Counted from the stretch's first letter, positions 33,489 to 45,770 are shown. The stretch is 53,472 bases of DNA from Ophiosphaerella korrae (GCA_028456385.1 JALNQF010000286.1:1-53472), one strand, 5' to 3'. Numbers and translations are program-made. The notes: a model not told the origin generated them from the sequence alone.

Positions 33489-34639
33489 GGGGGGAGGGGA
33501 GGAGTGTTTTGGGGTTGGCGCTGGGGGGTGTGGCACACCTTTGTCCCTATCTACCACTTTTTTTTTTTTTTTTTTACTACCCCGGTTAGAGGGCTTCGAT
33601 CACACGCTCTTCCTGGCTTTGTACCTCGAGCCCATCGATATTTCCAAGGCCAAGCCGCGTCTCAAAACCAAATGGGGCGATGCTACAGAATGCAACGTCG
33701 CATCCTCCATCATGTACGAGGGCGGGGCGAATAATCGATATATCCGTCTGTCCCGGGGAGGCTCATGGCCGTGTGGAAATTATGTGCTCATTGTTTAAGG
33801 ATTCGATAAGGCTAAGACTTGAAGTTCTTTGACGAGGCCCGCCGTTCCTGGTTAACCCATTTGTGTGCTTTTGGTCGATTTTTGCTTCTCCATAAGGAGC
33901 ACTGCCATGGGATTCGGATACTTTGGAGGGCAAGTGTCGGTTCAGGAAGCCGTGAGGTTCGAAGTACTTCCCACGCTTGCCTTTTTGGATCACGAGGCCT
34001 GGTTGCTCTCGAAGGAGCAAAGTCGGAAGAGTTGCTTCCCAGCGAGTGAAATATCCTGCACTGCTAAAAATTGGGCTTGATGGACTATTGCAACAACCTT
34101 TTTAGCGGTACCATATGCACAAATTCGTAATGCTTGAGCTCTACAGAGATATGCTTTGATTTGAATACTTTCGTGAGTTGATATGGGGCGGGAGAGGCTG
34201 CTTCTTTTCTTGGTAACTATATGTGACACGGCATCCACACGATTGAGATGTGATGGCCCTCGGCCCTTATATCCACTTAGGTACCGGGTATAAGCCTTAT
34301 TATAAAGAAGAGCAGATTTGAAGCGACCAAGCAGTGGGTGCAATCGTGTGACGCCCAATAAATAACCTCAATAGGGACTACGGGATATAGAGAGGATGAA
34401 AAACTGTCTTTCCACAGCACGATATTCTTGTAGAGCTGATCCACGAGTTCAAGGTGAAACTAAATGCTTTTCAAGTTTGCCTTCAGGTCTGCAATTCACT
34501 GCATGATAACGGTCATCTATTTCCCTTAATCTTCGAATGAAGAGGATTTGGGACCTAAATCGAGGATAGAATCCATCCCAACCGTTGTCCGCATATCTAG
34601 TGGCACCGCCTCGTCTCCACTCCGATGTCTTGTGAAGGT
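33489..34639. other. Intergenic region
   Basis: About 1.15 kb between the 33.1-kb gene and the end of protein B. A T run of about 18 (from 33559) is followed by a short open frame (to 33798) without a plausible start of its own. I call nothing here. Confidence 0.55.
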
Positions 34640-36514
34640 CTAATCATCACTAAAACCCCCTTGCTTCCACCACCTGATAATCTCAGTCTCTTCGCTCTCC
34701 ATCATAAGACGGTTGACAGCCTCGCGATCGGCGTTGGCGACAGGTGTCGAGATAGCAGGGATTCCAGGAGGCTGCGCAAGACCCTCGTCTTGTACGTACT
34801 GCTGGAAGTCGGAAAGCTTGACATTGTAGTCTTGCTTCCGAAGAGCGTGTTCAACTGCGGTGGTCAGAAGACCACGATCAGGACCTTGTGGAAAACTCAC
34901 AACCCCTTCCGCCAAAGTGGCTAGGAAGTAGTCGGTGAGCTGGCTCTGGTCGACCGTGTCCTTTCTCGCGCGTGTGGTGTCTACTAAATGCATAGACCAA
35001 CCTGCAGTTACGGAGGGCGAATCATTAGCCGCGGAGAACTGGTGATGAAGAGTTGTTCGCTTGAGTGCGCGTGCTAGAGTCAGATGACGGCTCCAGAACT
35101 GTGTCCGTTAGAAAATAGTTTGGAGAGAAACATCTTCTGTTGACATACAATCATATAACGAACCCTTCTAGCATTCCAACCCCCCTGATGCAAGCGTTTG
35201 CAGATTGCACGCCACTGTATGTGCTCTGGGAAGAACTGTACAAGAATTAGCCAATTTGGACCACCAGGGCGTATCTGGAAACGATAGTTATTTTACTTAC
35301 CACTATCAACTCAGCTGCCGTAATCTGGACGTTGCCGAGGAGTCGAATATCGGCATGAAGTGACGTACATCTACTTGAGTATTCGTTCCAAAGATCGGTG
35401 GTTGCAACATTGGGGAGTTGCTTGCCAATGTGTTCAATCTCCAAAAATGCACGCTTGCGGCCATCGGACCACTCGTACTTTGCCATGCTAACTTTGCCAG
35501 GATTTCGTAGGCCTTGGCGGGCTCCAACAGGCATTGCAGGGAAAACTAGTGGTGGAATTGGCTGAGGAGCTACGGGTAGAGAGGCTGCAGCCGTCGAAGG
35601 GCCTTCTACTGCTGGGACGGCGGATTGAACGCTGCTGAGGCTGGAAGAGTCCGAAATATCACCCGGAAGTAGTTCGGTATCTTCGGCAGATCCACTGACT
35701 TGAGGAAGAGATCCATCCTCAGGCTCCGTAGATCTCGAGCTCTCGTTGACGCCTGCAGAAGAAAGACCCCATGGATTCAGAGGATCTTCTTCAAGTTCTT
35801 GAGCGCGGGCCACAATTGAGTACCGCGTTGCAGCAGCAGTAGATCCTTGACTCTCTTCCAAGAAGTTTCTCAACGCTCGTTGGATCTCTGGGGGTGTGGC
35901 CTCCAGGTAGTCAGGGTGTAGCTCGAAGATGCGTACCCACTCAATAGCAATCACCGGCCCCTGGGCTGAGGCGTTCTCCACTCGATACCGAAGATGTGAT
36001 CGGTACTCGTAACCGTCTAGAGGGAAGTTCCAGAGCTTCTCGCTGCAGTCACAGACCTGGCTTAAAAGCTTGTGTAGCTCTTCGCTCATTGAGCTTTCCT
36101 GCTCTGCAAGGTCTGCGCGGACCCTCTCAAGCGTCAGGTACGGATACCGTGAAAAAGGGTTGTCTAGATCTACAGACAAAGCCCTGTCTTCAGGATCACT
36201 GGCATTTGATGCCCGTCTGAAATAAGGTAAAGCCCCAGCACTTGTTACACCGTGCGCCTGTCTATCGTTGCCTGAGAAGATGGTTAGCAAAGCTTTCATG
36301 ACTATCAATGGTTGCTGAAACGCACTTGGATGTGGGTGGTTAGGTGCGCTCGTAGCTGCACTTGTCGTCGGAAAGCTCCCTTGGAAACCGTTAGTGAACA
36401 TCCACCGCTTATAGGTAGATTTTGTGACGAACGTAGATTCTGAGGGGCATTTCGATTGAAGGAGTGATGCACGCCCGCCTCATTGGAGTGCTGGGGATGG
36501 TCGGGATCGGCCAT
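34640..36514 (-). CDS. Uncharacterised fungal protein B (shares C-terminal blocks with protein A)
   Basis: Five exons on the minus strand, 36514-36433, 36379-36326, 36271-35301, 35235-35149 and 35098-34640, give 550 aa. Introns are 53, 54, 65 and 50 bp with donors GTTCGT, GTGCGT, GTAAGT and GTATGT and TAAC-type branch sites before three of the four acceptors. The first 190 residues contain a helical region (RVRADLAEQESSMSEELHKL). Residues about 200-300 are Ser/Glu/Pro-rich. Block 1 (about 356-405) reads LLGNVQITAAELIVFFPEHI then QWR, matching protein A. Block 2 (about 450-500) reads QLTDYFLATLAEGVVSFPQG then PDRGLLTT, again matching protein A. No known domain is recognised. The homology between two genes about 14 kb apart on the same strand points to an old duplication, now strongly diverged. 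The upstream neighbour is repeat DNA, about 1 kb away. Confidence 0.75.
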
Positions 36515-37509
36515 TCTGGTGTTGTGCCAGTGGTGTTTCGATAAAGCTATTTGCAGATCGAAATTTGAAGTTGAGTGGCTGCGGAGAAATCAACAGCAGT
36601 GCGTCGAGAGGATATTTAGCGAGGCCGATATGAGGTGAAAACACACAACACTAGTTGCGGGACACATGGACCGGTATAAGTGAACAGTACTCTAGTCACC
36701 GGATGCCTAAAACGTGACGCAGCATGGAATATAGTGGGGCAGACAATTAGGACGTGATCTAAAACAATAAAATGATTCACAAGCATTAGCGGATTCGGGA
36801 TAGCTCTGCCTATGCTCTAACTATGAGCTTTACAACAGGTTGAACCTGTCAGTATGGCCAGAGGACATAAGACCTCAGTGCCTTTGATGACACATTTTAC
36901 ATAAATAAATCAAGCTGACGAAGCTGCTTGTGAACTTATTCTGAACAAGCAGTGCGTAAATGAATAGTTTTTCTTAAAGTTTACTATCTAATTGGTTTAC
37001 ATCAAGTCTATTCTAAGGGGCCACAGAAAGCTATTCGTAACGAAGGAGATTGCATACTTTAGAGTAACATCTAAAGAGATATATGAGTGATTTTTAATCA
37101 TGTTTAATACCTTTAACAATAATCTTGGAGTTCAGTAATAATATGCAATGGGAAAACGTCGTTTCAGTAGTATCGGTCCTGTGTGGGTTCTCGTGGACTA
37201 AAAATCTCAAGATTTAAATCCTGTTACCTATTTAACTCTTAATGCCGGTTAATATATATTTCATCTCCAAATGCCTGTAGATAATATGATGGGAGATCTG
37301 GGTGGTACAACATAAGGGGATAGGGTGTAGAATTGGGATTGCTCGATTCAATCGGCAAAGCTCCTAGCATAGGCCTTAAGATAATACATTTAAACATAGA
37401 ACACATATATCTTATCTTAGAAAGGTATTAGCGAAGCCGACCAGTAAGCTGAGGGAGGTAAATATAATACTTAGCGTCTGTACCGTACATAGTTATCACA
37501 AATAGTATA
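36515..37509. other. AT-rich intergenic flank of the transposon relic
   Basis: About 1 kb containing the promoter of protein B at its left end, grading into AT-rich sequence. From about 36.9 kb it resembles RIP-mutated DNA and may include an older insertion, but I find no boundaries. Confidence 0.5.
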
Positions 37510-38240
37510 ACATCCCTCACTATGTAGCGAGAAGTACTCTGTAGCGAGAAAAATCATAGGTACTTAGACTTCATAGTAGTATACTTTCATCTACATCTAG
37601 ATATCTATACTGTACTATTTAGGGTGGCTGCTATAGGTCTTCTTCTATCTCCCTAGTGCTACTTCTAGTAAAATTACTAATCTCGTCGTCGCTTTCGCAC
37701 CTAACTTGTAGAGAGCTTTATTCTTTAGCGAAATAGCGTTGCTTCCTAATAGCACTACTATTAAGCTTGTACTACTCTATAATACTTATAACAGTGCCAT
37801 CTAAGTCTTAGAACCTTACTACAATGCTTAGTAGTTATTACTAGCCTTATATCTGCTGTCGCACGCAAATTCATGTAGGGCTGCTATCCTAGTTAGTACC
37901 TCTAATCGGGACGATTACCTACTCTAGCTAGTATAGAATTGCTACATAATCGTAACGCAATCTAATAAAGGGCGGCTACTAGCCGCAAAGTAGGGTTGTC
38001 GCTATTACGCCTGTAGCTGTACAAAGCCTTTAGGCCGACGTATACCCTATAGCCTTGCGATTAAGCTTGCTCTCCGTTAACTAGCTCACCTCTTGTAATT
38101 CGCCACCTTACAAGATTAGGGTAGGAATAGGTCGGCTATTCTTGCAGCTAGTAGTGGCAACTGTTAACGCTGTACTACTTTGGTGCTATAACTTACTACT
38201 ATAATACCTACCTACTACACTGTCTACTTGTATTTTATAT
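37510..38240 (+). repeat. Left terminal inverted repeat of the transposon relic
   Basis: It pairs with 40679-41395 in inverted orientation. Matching landmarks include GTAGCGAGAA near the tip, GTCGCACGCAAATTCATGTA (37859 onward), TCGGCTATTCTTGCAGCTAG (38131 onward) and AATACCTACCTACTACAC (about 38203-38220), after which similarity stops. This arm is the more mutated of the two, with more C-to-T and G-to-A changes. Confidence 0.8.
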
Positions 38241-40678
38241 ATTGAATACAAGAGGGGTGTACTCGCCTTTAGCGCCGCTAAGCTATACAATCTTAACGGT
38301 CTAGCTGCGTAGGCTAAGAAAGAAACATAGAGTTCGCACAAGGATATCTGCGTATTTAGCACTTTAGCTACGTATAGGCACGCCTATTAATATTACTTAT
38401 AGAAGATAGATAGCTCTTGCAATATATTAGGAAAAAGCTCGTTGCTAGGCTTAAACACAATAAGACTGTTTTTGTATAGGAATAGTATCTAGATAAGCTT
38501 AAGAGATAGCTTATATAGGCATACTTTATACTATAGATAACTTGTATATGCTAAGGCTTTGTATAGCTTTATATTCTAGCTACTTATAACTATTAACTAA
38601 TTAGTACCTAGTCTAGTCTAATATGTCGAATACTACTTTAAAAGCGAAGAGTGTACTACACTATATAAACTATCTCCTTTTAGTTCTAGTTAGTACAAGT
38701 AAAAGATATAAAATCGACTAAGACTCTAGATATTAGTAGAAGTCGACTAATATAGGTAGGCAATAAAGTTAAAGGGATAGAGGCTTGTAATTAAGTAAGA
38801 TCTATGCGTTTAGTATATCGTACTCCTTCTCGTTTATAAGAACGCTCTACCTAGACTTCTACAATAGTTAGAGCACTATAGTAAAAAGGTATCTAGAAAG
38901 TTAGATAATACTACTCTTTACCTCTAAATATAGGTCTTAAGTAGTAGTTATAACGTTATAACTTATAATATTAGCTAATATTTTAATATCTTTAGATAGG
39001 GTCTTTTTATACTAACCGCTCGTTACTATAGTGTCTACGCTTGCCTACAACTAAGATAGGGCTTAATAGGGCTATAGTTAAAGGTCGTTAGAAGCGCTTA
39101 GCTAGAGAAGCTAGGTTAGGAAGGATTGTACCTATAGACCTACATAATACTCGTTATAAATAGTTTCTTAGACAACTCTAGTAATACTAGCTATAGCTAT
39201 AAGTTTGTTTTATAAGTAGCTTAGTTTACATATTGTATACTACTTAACAACTTAGGACTATAGTCGCAATACTAGCTCCTTTATACTAGAGGACGACTCG
39301 CCTTTAGTATAGGCTAGAATATTTAAGATATTATTTTAAGAGATACTCCTAGTAGGGACCTTATAGGGAATACCCTCTAGATACGCCTTGTATGCCGCAG
39401 CTCTATAGTACTACTAGAACATCTAATACTTATTAAAATATAGTATTCTAGGGGCTAGAAATAATTCCTACACAACCTAACTACGTTTTATTAATAGCTG
39501 CCCCTTAAAAGCGTCTCGCTAGAAGTCTTCGTGATATATTTAATATAGTTAATTGCTCTTATTGTCCTAGGCGGACTTAACTAGAGTACTTTCTATAGGC
39601 GGTACTTATCGCGAGTAAAACAAACCTCTATTACTATTTGCACTAGTAGTAGCAGCGATATTAAGTACTACTCTATAATAAATACTTTGTATCTATAGTA
39701 CTTTATAATTCTAATTATCTTTTAAATCTTAAATTATATACAAGGAGTCTATCTAAATAAATTTATAGCCTAAAGCTCTTGTTATAGCTATTATATCTTA
39801 GAATGTTCTACTAAGGAGCGAAATTTAAAATCTAGACTTTAAGTTGTAGTAGGATGTAAATGTTAACGTAAAGATAGGTATTAAACCCTAGTAATAACTA
39901 AGTATTACGTAGGAAATTAAAGATAGAGTAAATTTAGAGTATAGATAAGTAACTATGCTAATGTAATTATGTGTTAGCGTTCTAATACAAACGAGTTAGG
40001 TAGGTATAAAGAACTAAGAACGCGATAAGTTAAGGAGATAGCATATTAAGTGCGTTAAGAGGTAGTAGGATAGCTAATAATATACGAGAGGCTAGAAAGT
40101 TACAGCGTTAAGAGTTTTAGACGGTGTATATACTACTAGATGTATAGTATCTAAATAATAGCCTTAGTACCCCTTAACACTAGCTTTCGACAAACGTAAG
40201 ATATATATATACCCTCTACTATCTTTAGTAAAAAGTGCCCTAAAATACCTAACTCGCCCTATACTCCTAGTATACTAACTCTATTAGCGTTTATAGTGAA
40301 GACTAAGCTAAGTAGTTGTCCTAACCCTACTTATCTCTAAGCCTAAAATATTAATATAGGCTGCGTAGAGAGTAATGCTACTATAGGACTAGATATTAGT
40401 AGCTATTTGTAATAACAAAGTATATTCTATAGAACTGTGCAAATTAGGTAAAATTTTAATGCTAAATTCTAGAGAGATTAGAGCTTAAGCTAATAATTCT
40501 AGCTAATAGTAGGGCAAGGGTTTGCAAAGATTATAGAATAGGTAGTGTAGAGTATTGTAATAGAAAGAGTAATTAAGTGTACTATCTTTGCAGTAATTAG
40601 TATAAGTAGGGTAGGATTATTATATGTCTACTAGCGGTTTCGCATTATACCTAATATATAAGGTAGGGTGCTGTAAGT

Positions 40679-41395
40679 TAAAATATAAGTAGATAGTGTA
40701 GTAGGTAGGTATTATAGTAGTAAGTTACAGTACTAAAGTAGTACAGCGTTAACAGTTGCTACTACTAGCTGCAAGAATAGCCGACCCGTTCCTGCCCTGA
40801 TCTTATAAGGTAGCGAATTCTGTAAGAGGTGAGTTAGTTGACTAGAGGCGTGGCTAGGGTTGAGTTTAAATCGCAAGGCTGCGGGGCTAAGGTCGGCCTA
40901 CTTGCTAAGATTTTACACAGCTATAGACACTGTAAGTAAACTACAGCTGTGATAATTATGTGGCTGTTTCGCACTAGCCAGGACTGGTAATCGTTCCGGT
41001 TAGAAGTACTAGCTAGGGTAGCGACCCTACATGAATTTGCGTGCGACAGCAGGCACAAGGCTAGTGATAACTCCTAAGCGTCGTGGCAAGGTTCTAAGAG
41101 TTAGATAACACTGTTACAAGTATTATAGAGTAGTAAGAGTTCAACAATAGTGCTATAGAGAAGGAACGCTGTTTCACTAAAGAATAAGGCTTCCTACGAA
41201 ACAAGCGCGAAGGCGACAATGCGCAACGTAATTTTTAGATAGAAAGGGTTCTAGATGTCTAGGGATAGCTGCAGCACATAACCTATAAGTTAATATAGAT
41301 ACCTAGATGTAAGGAAGAGTTATTGCTGCTTTAAAGCCTAAGTACCTATAGTTTTTCTCGTTACGGAGTGGTTCTCGCTACGTAGTGGGGGATGT
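40679..41395 (-). repeat. Right terminal inverted repeat of the transposon relic
   Basis: Inverted partner of the left arm and visibly more GC-rich, so less affected by RIP. It preserves segments (for example 40850-41040) that are reduced to patchy matches on the left. Confidence 0.8.
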
Positions 41396-41967
41396 TAGAC
41401 AGTACTGGAAGCGGTAAAAACCATAGTATTCAGTTGTGCTCGACCATCTACAATGTATATGATAATACTTAGCTGGGGAAGCGCTGTCAAGGAATGTGGG
41501 ATATCCGCCATATTCTCTTAATGTAGGCCTTGTCATTTGTGTACTCGATGGAAATACAAGCTAAGTTTACTAGAGCAACTTTGTATCCGGAGACCTTTGA
41601 CTCCTCTTTTGGAGAGTTTCTGTCGCCGCTTTCGGAGTTACTCGCACCCGAAATACCAAGTTCAACCCGTACAACCCTGCCAGCTTTTATTGGCCTAGCT
41701 TACGCATCGTGCGAAACAGCCACATAATCATCACAGTTGTAGTTCACTGTAAGTAGTCTTCCCTGTTCAATATCTCAGCCTCCTTGCGCCGTTTCTCTAT
41801 TGAATAGCAGATCAAAAAAGAAGTGATCCCTTAACTATCCTTCTCCCCCTTCTAGGCCGTAGAGGGTCCCGGACGACGTTATCGAGCCGGGCACTTGTAA
41901 GCGCCTCAGTCTGATCTATGGATGATTCTTTCCCTGTACTGACATTCAGTGTCTCTCCAGCTGCTTG
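41396..41967. other. Region between the transposon relic and the large unknown gene
   Basis: About 570 bp with no gene. It contains a stray 40-bp copy of transposon arm sequence (41707-41747, listed separately). The rest is probably the 3' region of the large minus-strand gene. Confidence 0.55.
41707..41747 (-). repeat. Isolated fragment of transposon arm sequence
   Basis: GTGCGAAACAGCCACATAAT and the bases after it, to about 41747, match the reverse complement of right-arm sequence at about 40930-40975 with only a few transition differences. The fragment lies outside the element, about 310 bp from its right end. Confidence 0.65.
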
Positions 41968-44900
41968 TTAAAGATATCTCAGCTTACCTTCTCTTCTTTG
42001 CATGATTGAAGTCGTATTCGTGCGCTCCGAACCCATGTTGCTAGGTTTGGGCACCGTTGAAGCCTCAGAATTGGTCACTTCGGTGTTCTGCGAAGAGTTT
42101 TCGTCCTGCATGAATTGCCGATTTGGATGCAGATATATTCCAGAGCTCGAGGAAGAAGCTCCTTGAGGATTCACTGCACGCAGTGGATATCGTACCGTAT
42201 TCTGGTTCCCTAAGGACTCTAGGCTCTTCGCGCGCGCTGATGTTATGCTAGAGCCTATTCCGCTGTCATAGAGCGGCGTAAGACCATGTTCGACCGGGAT
42301 CTCTGGTTGACCTTTCTCTGGTTGTCTATTCGTTCCCCAACGAAGTGGAAACTTGAAACTGTGGCCGACCAGAATTGCACCATCGTCTAACAAATAAGGA
42401 TCTTGACTACCCCTGCCCCATTTATTTGGCGCTGACGTCGATATAAATACTTGCACTCGGTCACTTTTAGTTTTGGCACTATGATGATTACATGTGCAAT
42501 CATCAAAGAGCTTTTCCGGCACGTACCAATATATATCTTCAATTATTCTGCGGGGAGCTCCCTCTTTACCTCGTTTGTCGCCTTTTTTCTTGATAATGCG
42601 TTGAAGATCGGCGGCAGTGACAGCGAGAAGGTCAGGCCCTTGGGGAACATTTGACATGCAGAGTTCGCACGGTAACCCTATTGGCGTCATCAATTCGCCG
42701 AATCCGGTTCCAAAAAGAGCGGCACAATGAAGCTCCCTGGTGAAGTCTACCCAGCCTTCGCCCCAAGCATGGATTTCACCGACTTTCGGCCAGAGAGTGC
42801 CCTGATGAGTAGCAACATCCATAAAGTCAAAACCTTCTAGCTGCCGCCTTGGCGTCCGCTTAATCCTGGTTCCAACACCATCGCGGCTGTGAACATTATC
42901 GTGATGTGCTGTAATTTGCTGAAGTAGACGGCAAATCTGGAATACTCTATCTTTGAAACAAAAGTACGAGTTCTGGAGTTTCAGGGCCTCCTCGGGTTTA
43001 TTACCAACTTTTATTGTTAATTCTTCTGTTGGTGCCATTGTTTTCCGCCATAAGGGTAGCCTTTGGTTCTCTTCATTAGCGAGTACGTCAAAGGCAGCCT
43101 TTTGTCTATTTTTGCTTCCAGAAGTCTCCTCGATCTCGTCCTCGTCCAAAATGAAAAAACCTTGGAGTAGAGAACTATCCTGAGAATATCTGATGAAAGC
43201 TCTCATCAGATGGAGCAAGGTACTAGCGCCGTCAAGGAGCCAAGCTCGTCTCTCCTGAACATCGTAAATTACGAAGTATCTCTCGGATATCATAAGCAGA
43301 GTCGAGAGGTAGTCGTCATCGTAGCTAATATGCTCTGGCTTGTCTTTGATGCCAATCGATAATGAAGCTCCGACGGTCAGGTATTTGCCCGTGGAGATAG
43401 ATACTTTATCGAATGCACAAGAACTGTGGGGCTTAAGAAGCCCTGACCAATCAATGTCGTAGCTGGTATTTCGCGTGCCTTTGCCTTATTAGTTTGGGGT
43501 ACTAAGTGCATCAGGGCGAAGATGACCCAAGATAATGACTAATTCGATTGGAATTAATGAAAGTAGTAGCTTACCAGCCAAGCAAGAGACCTTTTTACAC
43601 CACCCCAAGATATGGCGACTTCTCGCCAACGTAGAATGGGTTAAAGTGTGTACTGCTTCGTGCTCCTGAAGCCTAGGGACTCGGGCGTCCTCATAAGATA
43701 TATACGCTCCATCCTCATTGTAGAATAAGTGCCACAATATTGTCGATCCAACTACTTCCATTACAGTCAACATCATGGAAAAGCCTTTAAGGAACGTATG
43801 TTGGCAGAAGTCTACCAGGTATGTCGCATTCGTGAGTGACACCATAATGTCGAGGGAAATCTCAAGGCCGCTCCCAGCTCGGGACCGACGCAGAATTGGA
43901 TATCCTTCAACAACTACTGGGTTCCTAAAGCAATTTATCCAGCAGCTTCCAGGCTGGCTAGGGTCGAGTTCTGAAAATCGCTGGGACTGTTCAACCTTAA
44001 ATTTAGTACTTGTGTTTATCTCCACTTCAAGATTATTGTCAGATAGAGGCCGAACGTTGAAGTCGATAGAAGGCTTGCATGAAACTGCACATTCCCATGG
44101 AGAGGACTGCAAAGCAGATGCAAGCCACGCAAGAATTTCTCCGACTTCCGCAACAGAATAGGGGATGCCCGAAGCTATCACCTCGAATTTTCCGTTCGAA
44201 TAGGCTGTGTCGATATCAAGACCGGTAGATGAATTCTCCTTTGGCTGTGTGTTTGTAGATGTATGAATACTATGGGGACGTGGATTGATGGCCTCTTGAA
44301 GGCTGCGAAGGAGACGTACACCTGAATCTCCCCATGTTTGCTCAATGTATTCTAAACATGTAGCCGCCTGTACATCATTTCTATCACCAGTAATTGTGAT
44401 TGCCTGAACTAGGATTTCCTCTACTCTACATGAGTACTGCTGTTTGGTGTGAAATTCGAAAGGATTCCAGAGAACAAGATACCGGACGCTGACATGTGGC
44501 GATATTCCTCTGTTAAATTGCTTCTTGACGTTTAATCCTCCAAGGATGTGACGTCTAATGGTTTCCTGGGCGTTGTATGTCCCTGGACACGCGATTCGAC
44601 CCGTAGTACTAATTTTCCAAAGGAGCCACTTGTAAGCCGGAGATTGCGTAATAATTTCTTGATACCTTCCTAGGCGGGGAAGTTGCCCTAATTCGTCATA
44701 GGCATCATCTCCTGGGATGTTATCAGGTCCATCGTCAGGCCGGTCTTCATTATCTGTATCAGGGCCAATGCCCCTCCAGAACGCCATCTTGTCTTCAACA
44801 CTCATTTCGTCGTGATTGGTGGGCCGAGGAATATCTTGTTCAGCAAAGGCATCATATCGTTGGCGAAGGTTCTCAGTTATTTGGCTGCTCTTTGTAAATA

Positions 44901-45770
44901 TCTAACTCTAATGACCCAAACACAGGACTCAACTTACCTCCGATACCGATATACTAGATATGTGAGACCGCGATGGTCCTCTGTGCTGCCATCACAGCTC
45001 ATCTTCAAAGCGAAAGTCTGAAGAAGTTCATCTAGGAATGGTGATACTCTCTCGAACCCAGATTTGTCGAAACTAGCGGGTAATGACCCTGATAACTCTT
45101 CTACGAAAGCTGTTACATATTCCAGTAATTTTGGATCTCTCAGGCTTTCGGTATCTGAGTACACAGTCTGAGTTTCGTATTGAGAAGAATAAGTCTCCGA
45201 CTCTGGTATAGGATCCACTATAGATGCAGACAGTACACCTAACGCTTTATCAAGGGAGTAGGATTTGCTGGCGCCAGAGCCACCGTATCCGGAATCTGTT
45301 ATATGATGACTTAAGGGGGCCTGGGAGTGTGTATCTTCATTAGTGGGCTTTTCCGACCCTAAGCCGCTGTTATATTCATAATCGAGGCTGCCAGTTTGTA
45401 AAGCCTCGGGCTCGTTGGGGAAAGAAGGATCAGAGTCTACTGCTCTGAGTTTGTCTATTACGTGTTCAGTCCCCGATGAACCGCGCACGCTAGAACTGAA
45501 TGCTTCGATCTCGGACTGCGGGGGTTCCGCCTTCAATCCACCCTTGTCTGCTATCTCATATCGCCAAGTGTCGTTCCTATCTTTGGGAGGAATACAAGCA
45601 GTTACCATGAACGGACCGGCCTGCTTACCGCCCTTTAGCCTCAAGAAGACCTGATCATTGATTTTCCACTTTGGCGGGGGCTATTGGTCAGATATAAGCG
45701 TTTTGCATTTGAAATTAGAGCAATACAAAAAACCTACTGGTAGCCATCTTCCGTAACCGATGTCCGCCAT
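41968..45770 (-). CDS. Large fungal-specific protein of unknown function
   Basis: Modelled on the minus strand as 45770-45738, 45680-44938, about 44887-43575 and 43478-41968, giving roughly 1,200 aa. The ATG and intron 1 (GTAGGT...CAATAG) are good. The exon 2/3 junction is uncertain: donor GTAAGT at 44937 fits only with acceptor AAAGAG at 44888, while an alternative GTATAT donor upstream would pair with GTTAG. The 3' end may also differ, since a GTAAGC donor lies 17 bases before the stop. The N-terminus (WLPPPPKWKINDQVFLRL then GPFMVTA) resembles a small beta-barrel. A disordered Ser/Glu region follows. The central part has GYPILRRSRAGSGLEISLDI then LKGF and WHLFYNEDGAYISY. Further on come VSISTGKYLTVGASLSIG and a YFVIYDVQERRAWLLDGAST segment. 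I recall this arrangement from uncharacterised Pezizomycotina proteins, but know no function. Catalytic motifs are not evident. Confidence 0.72.

Larger units (their letters stand above)
37510..41395. mobile_element. RIP-decayed DNA transposon with long terminal inverted repeats
   Basis: A 3,886-bp element. Its left end reads ACATCCCTCACTATGTAGCG and its right end, reverse-complemented, reads ACATCCCCCACTACGTAGCG. Each end is flanked by TA, as expected for a Tc1/mariner or pogo/Fot1-type TA target-site duplication. The inverted arms extend about 720-730 bp inward. The core (about 38.24-40.68 kb) is AT-saturated, rich in TA and stop codons in every frame, and holds no recognisable transposase. 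Such loss by C-to-T change is the signature of RIP in ascomycetes. Superfamily assignment is inference from the TA flanks only. Confidence 0.8.

Noticed and set aside
32916..33557. 213-codon minus-strand frame opposite the 33.1-kb gene
   Set aside because: Poly-Gly tract and Val/Gly-rich composition arise from the reverse complement of the ACC microsatellite and C-rich codons.
33541..33798. 85-codon frame after the 33.1-kb gene
   Set aside because: Begins within a poly-T run with no plausible start of its own; no motif.
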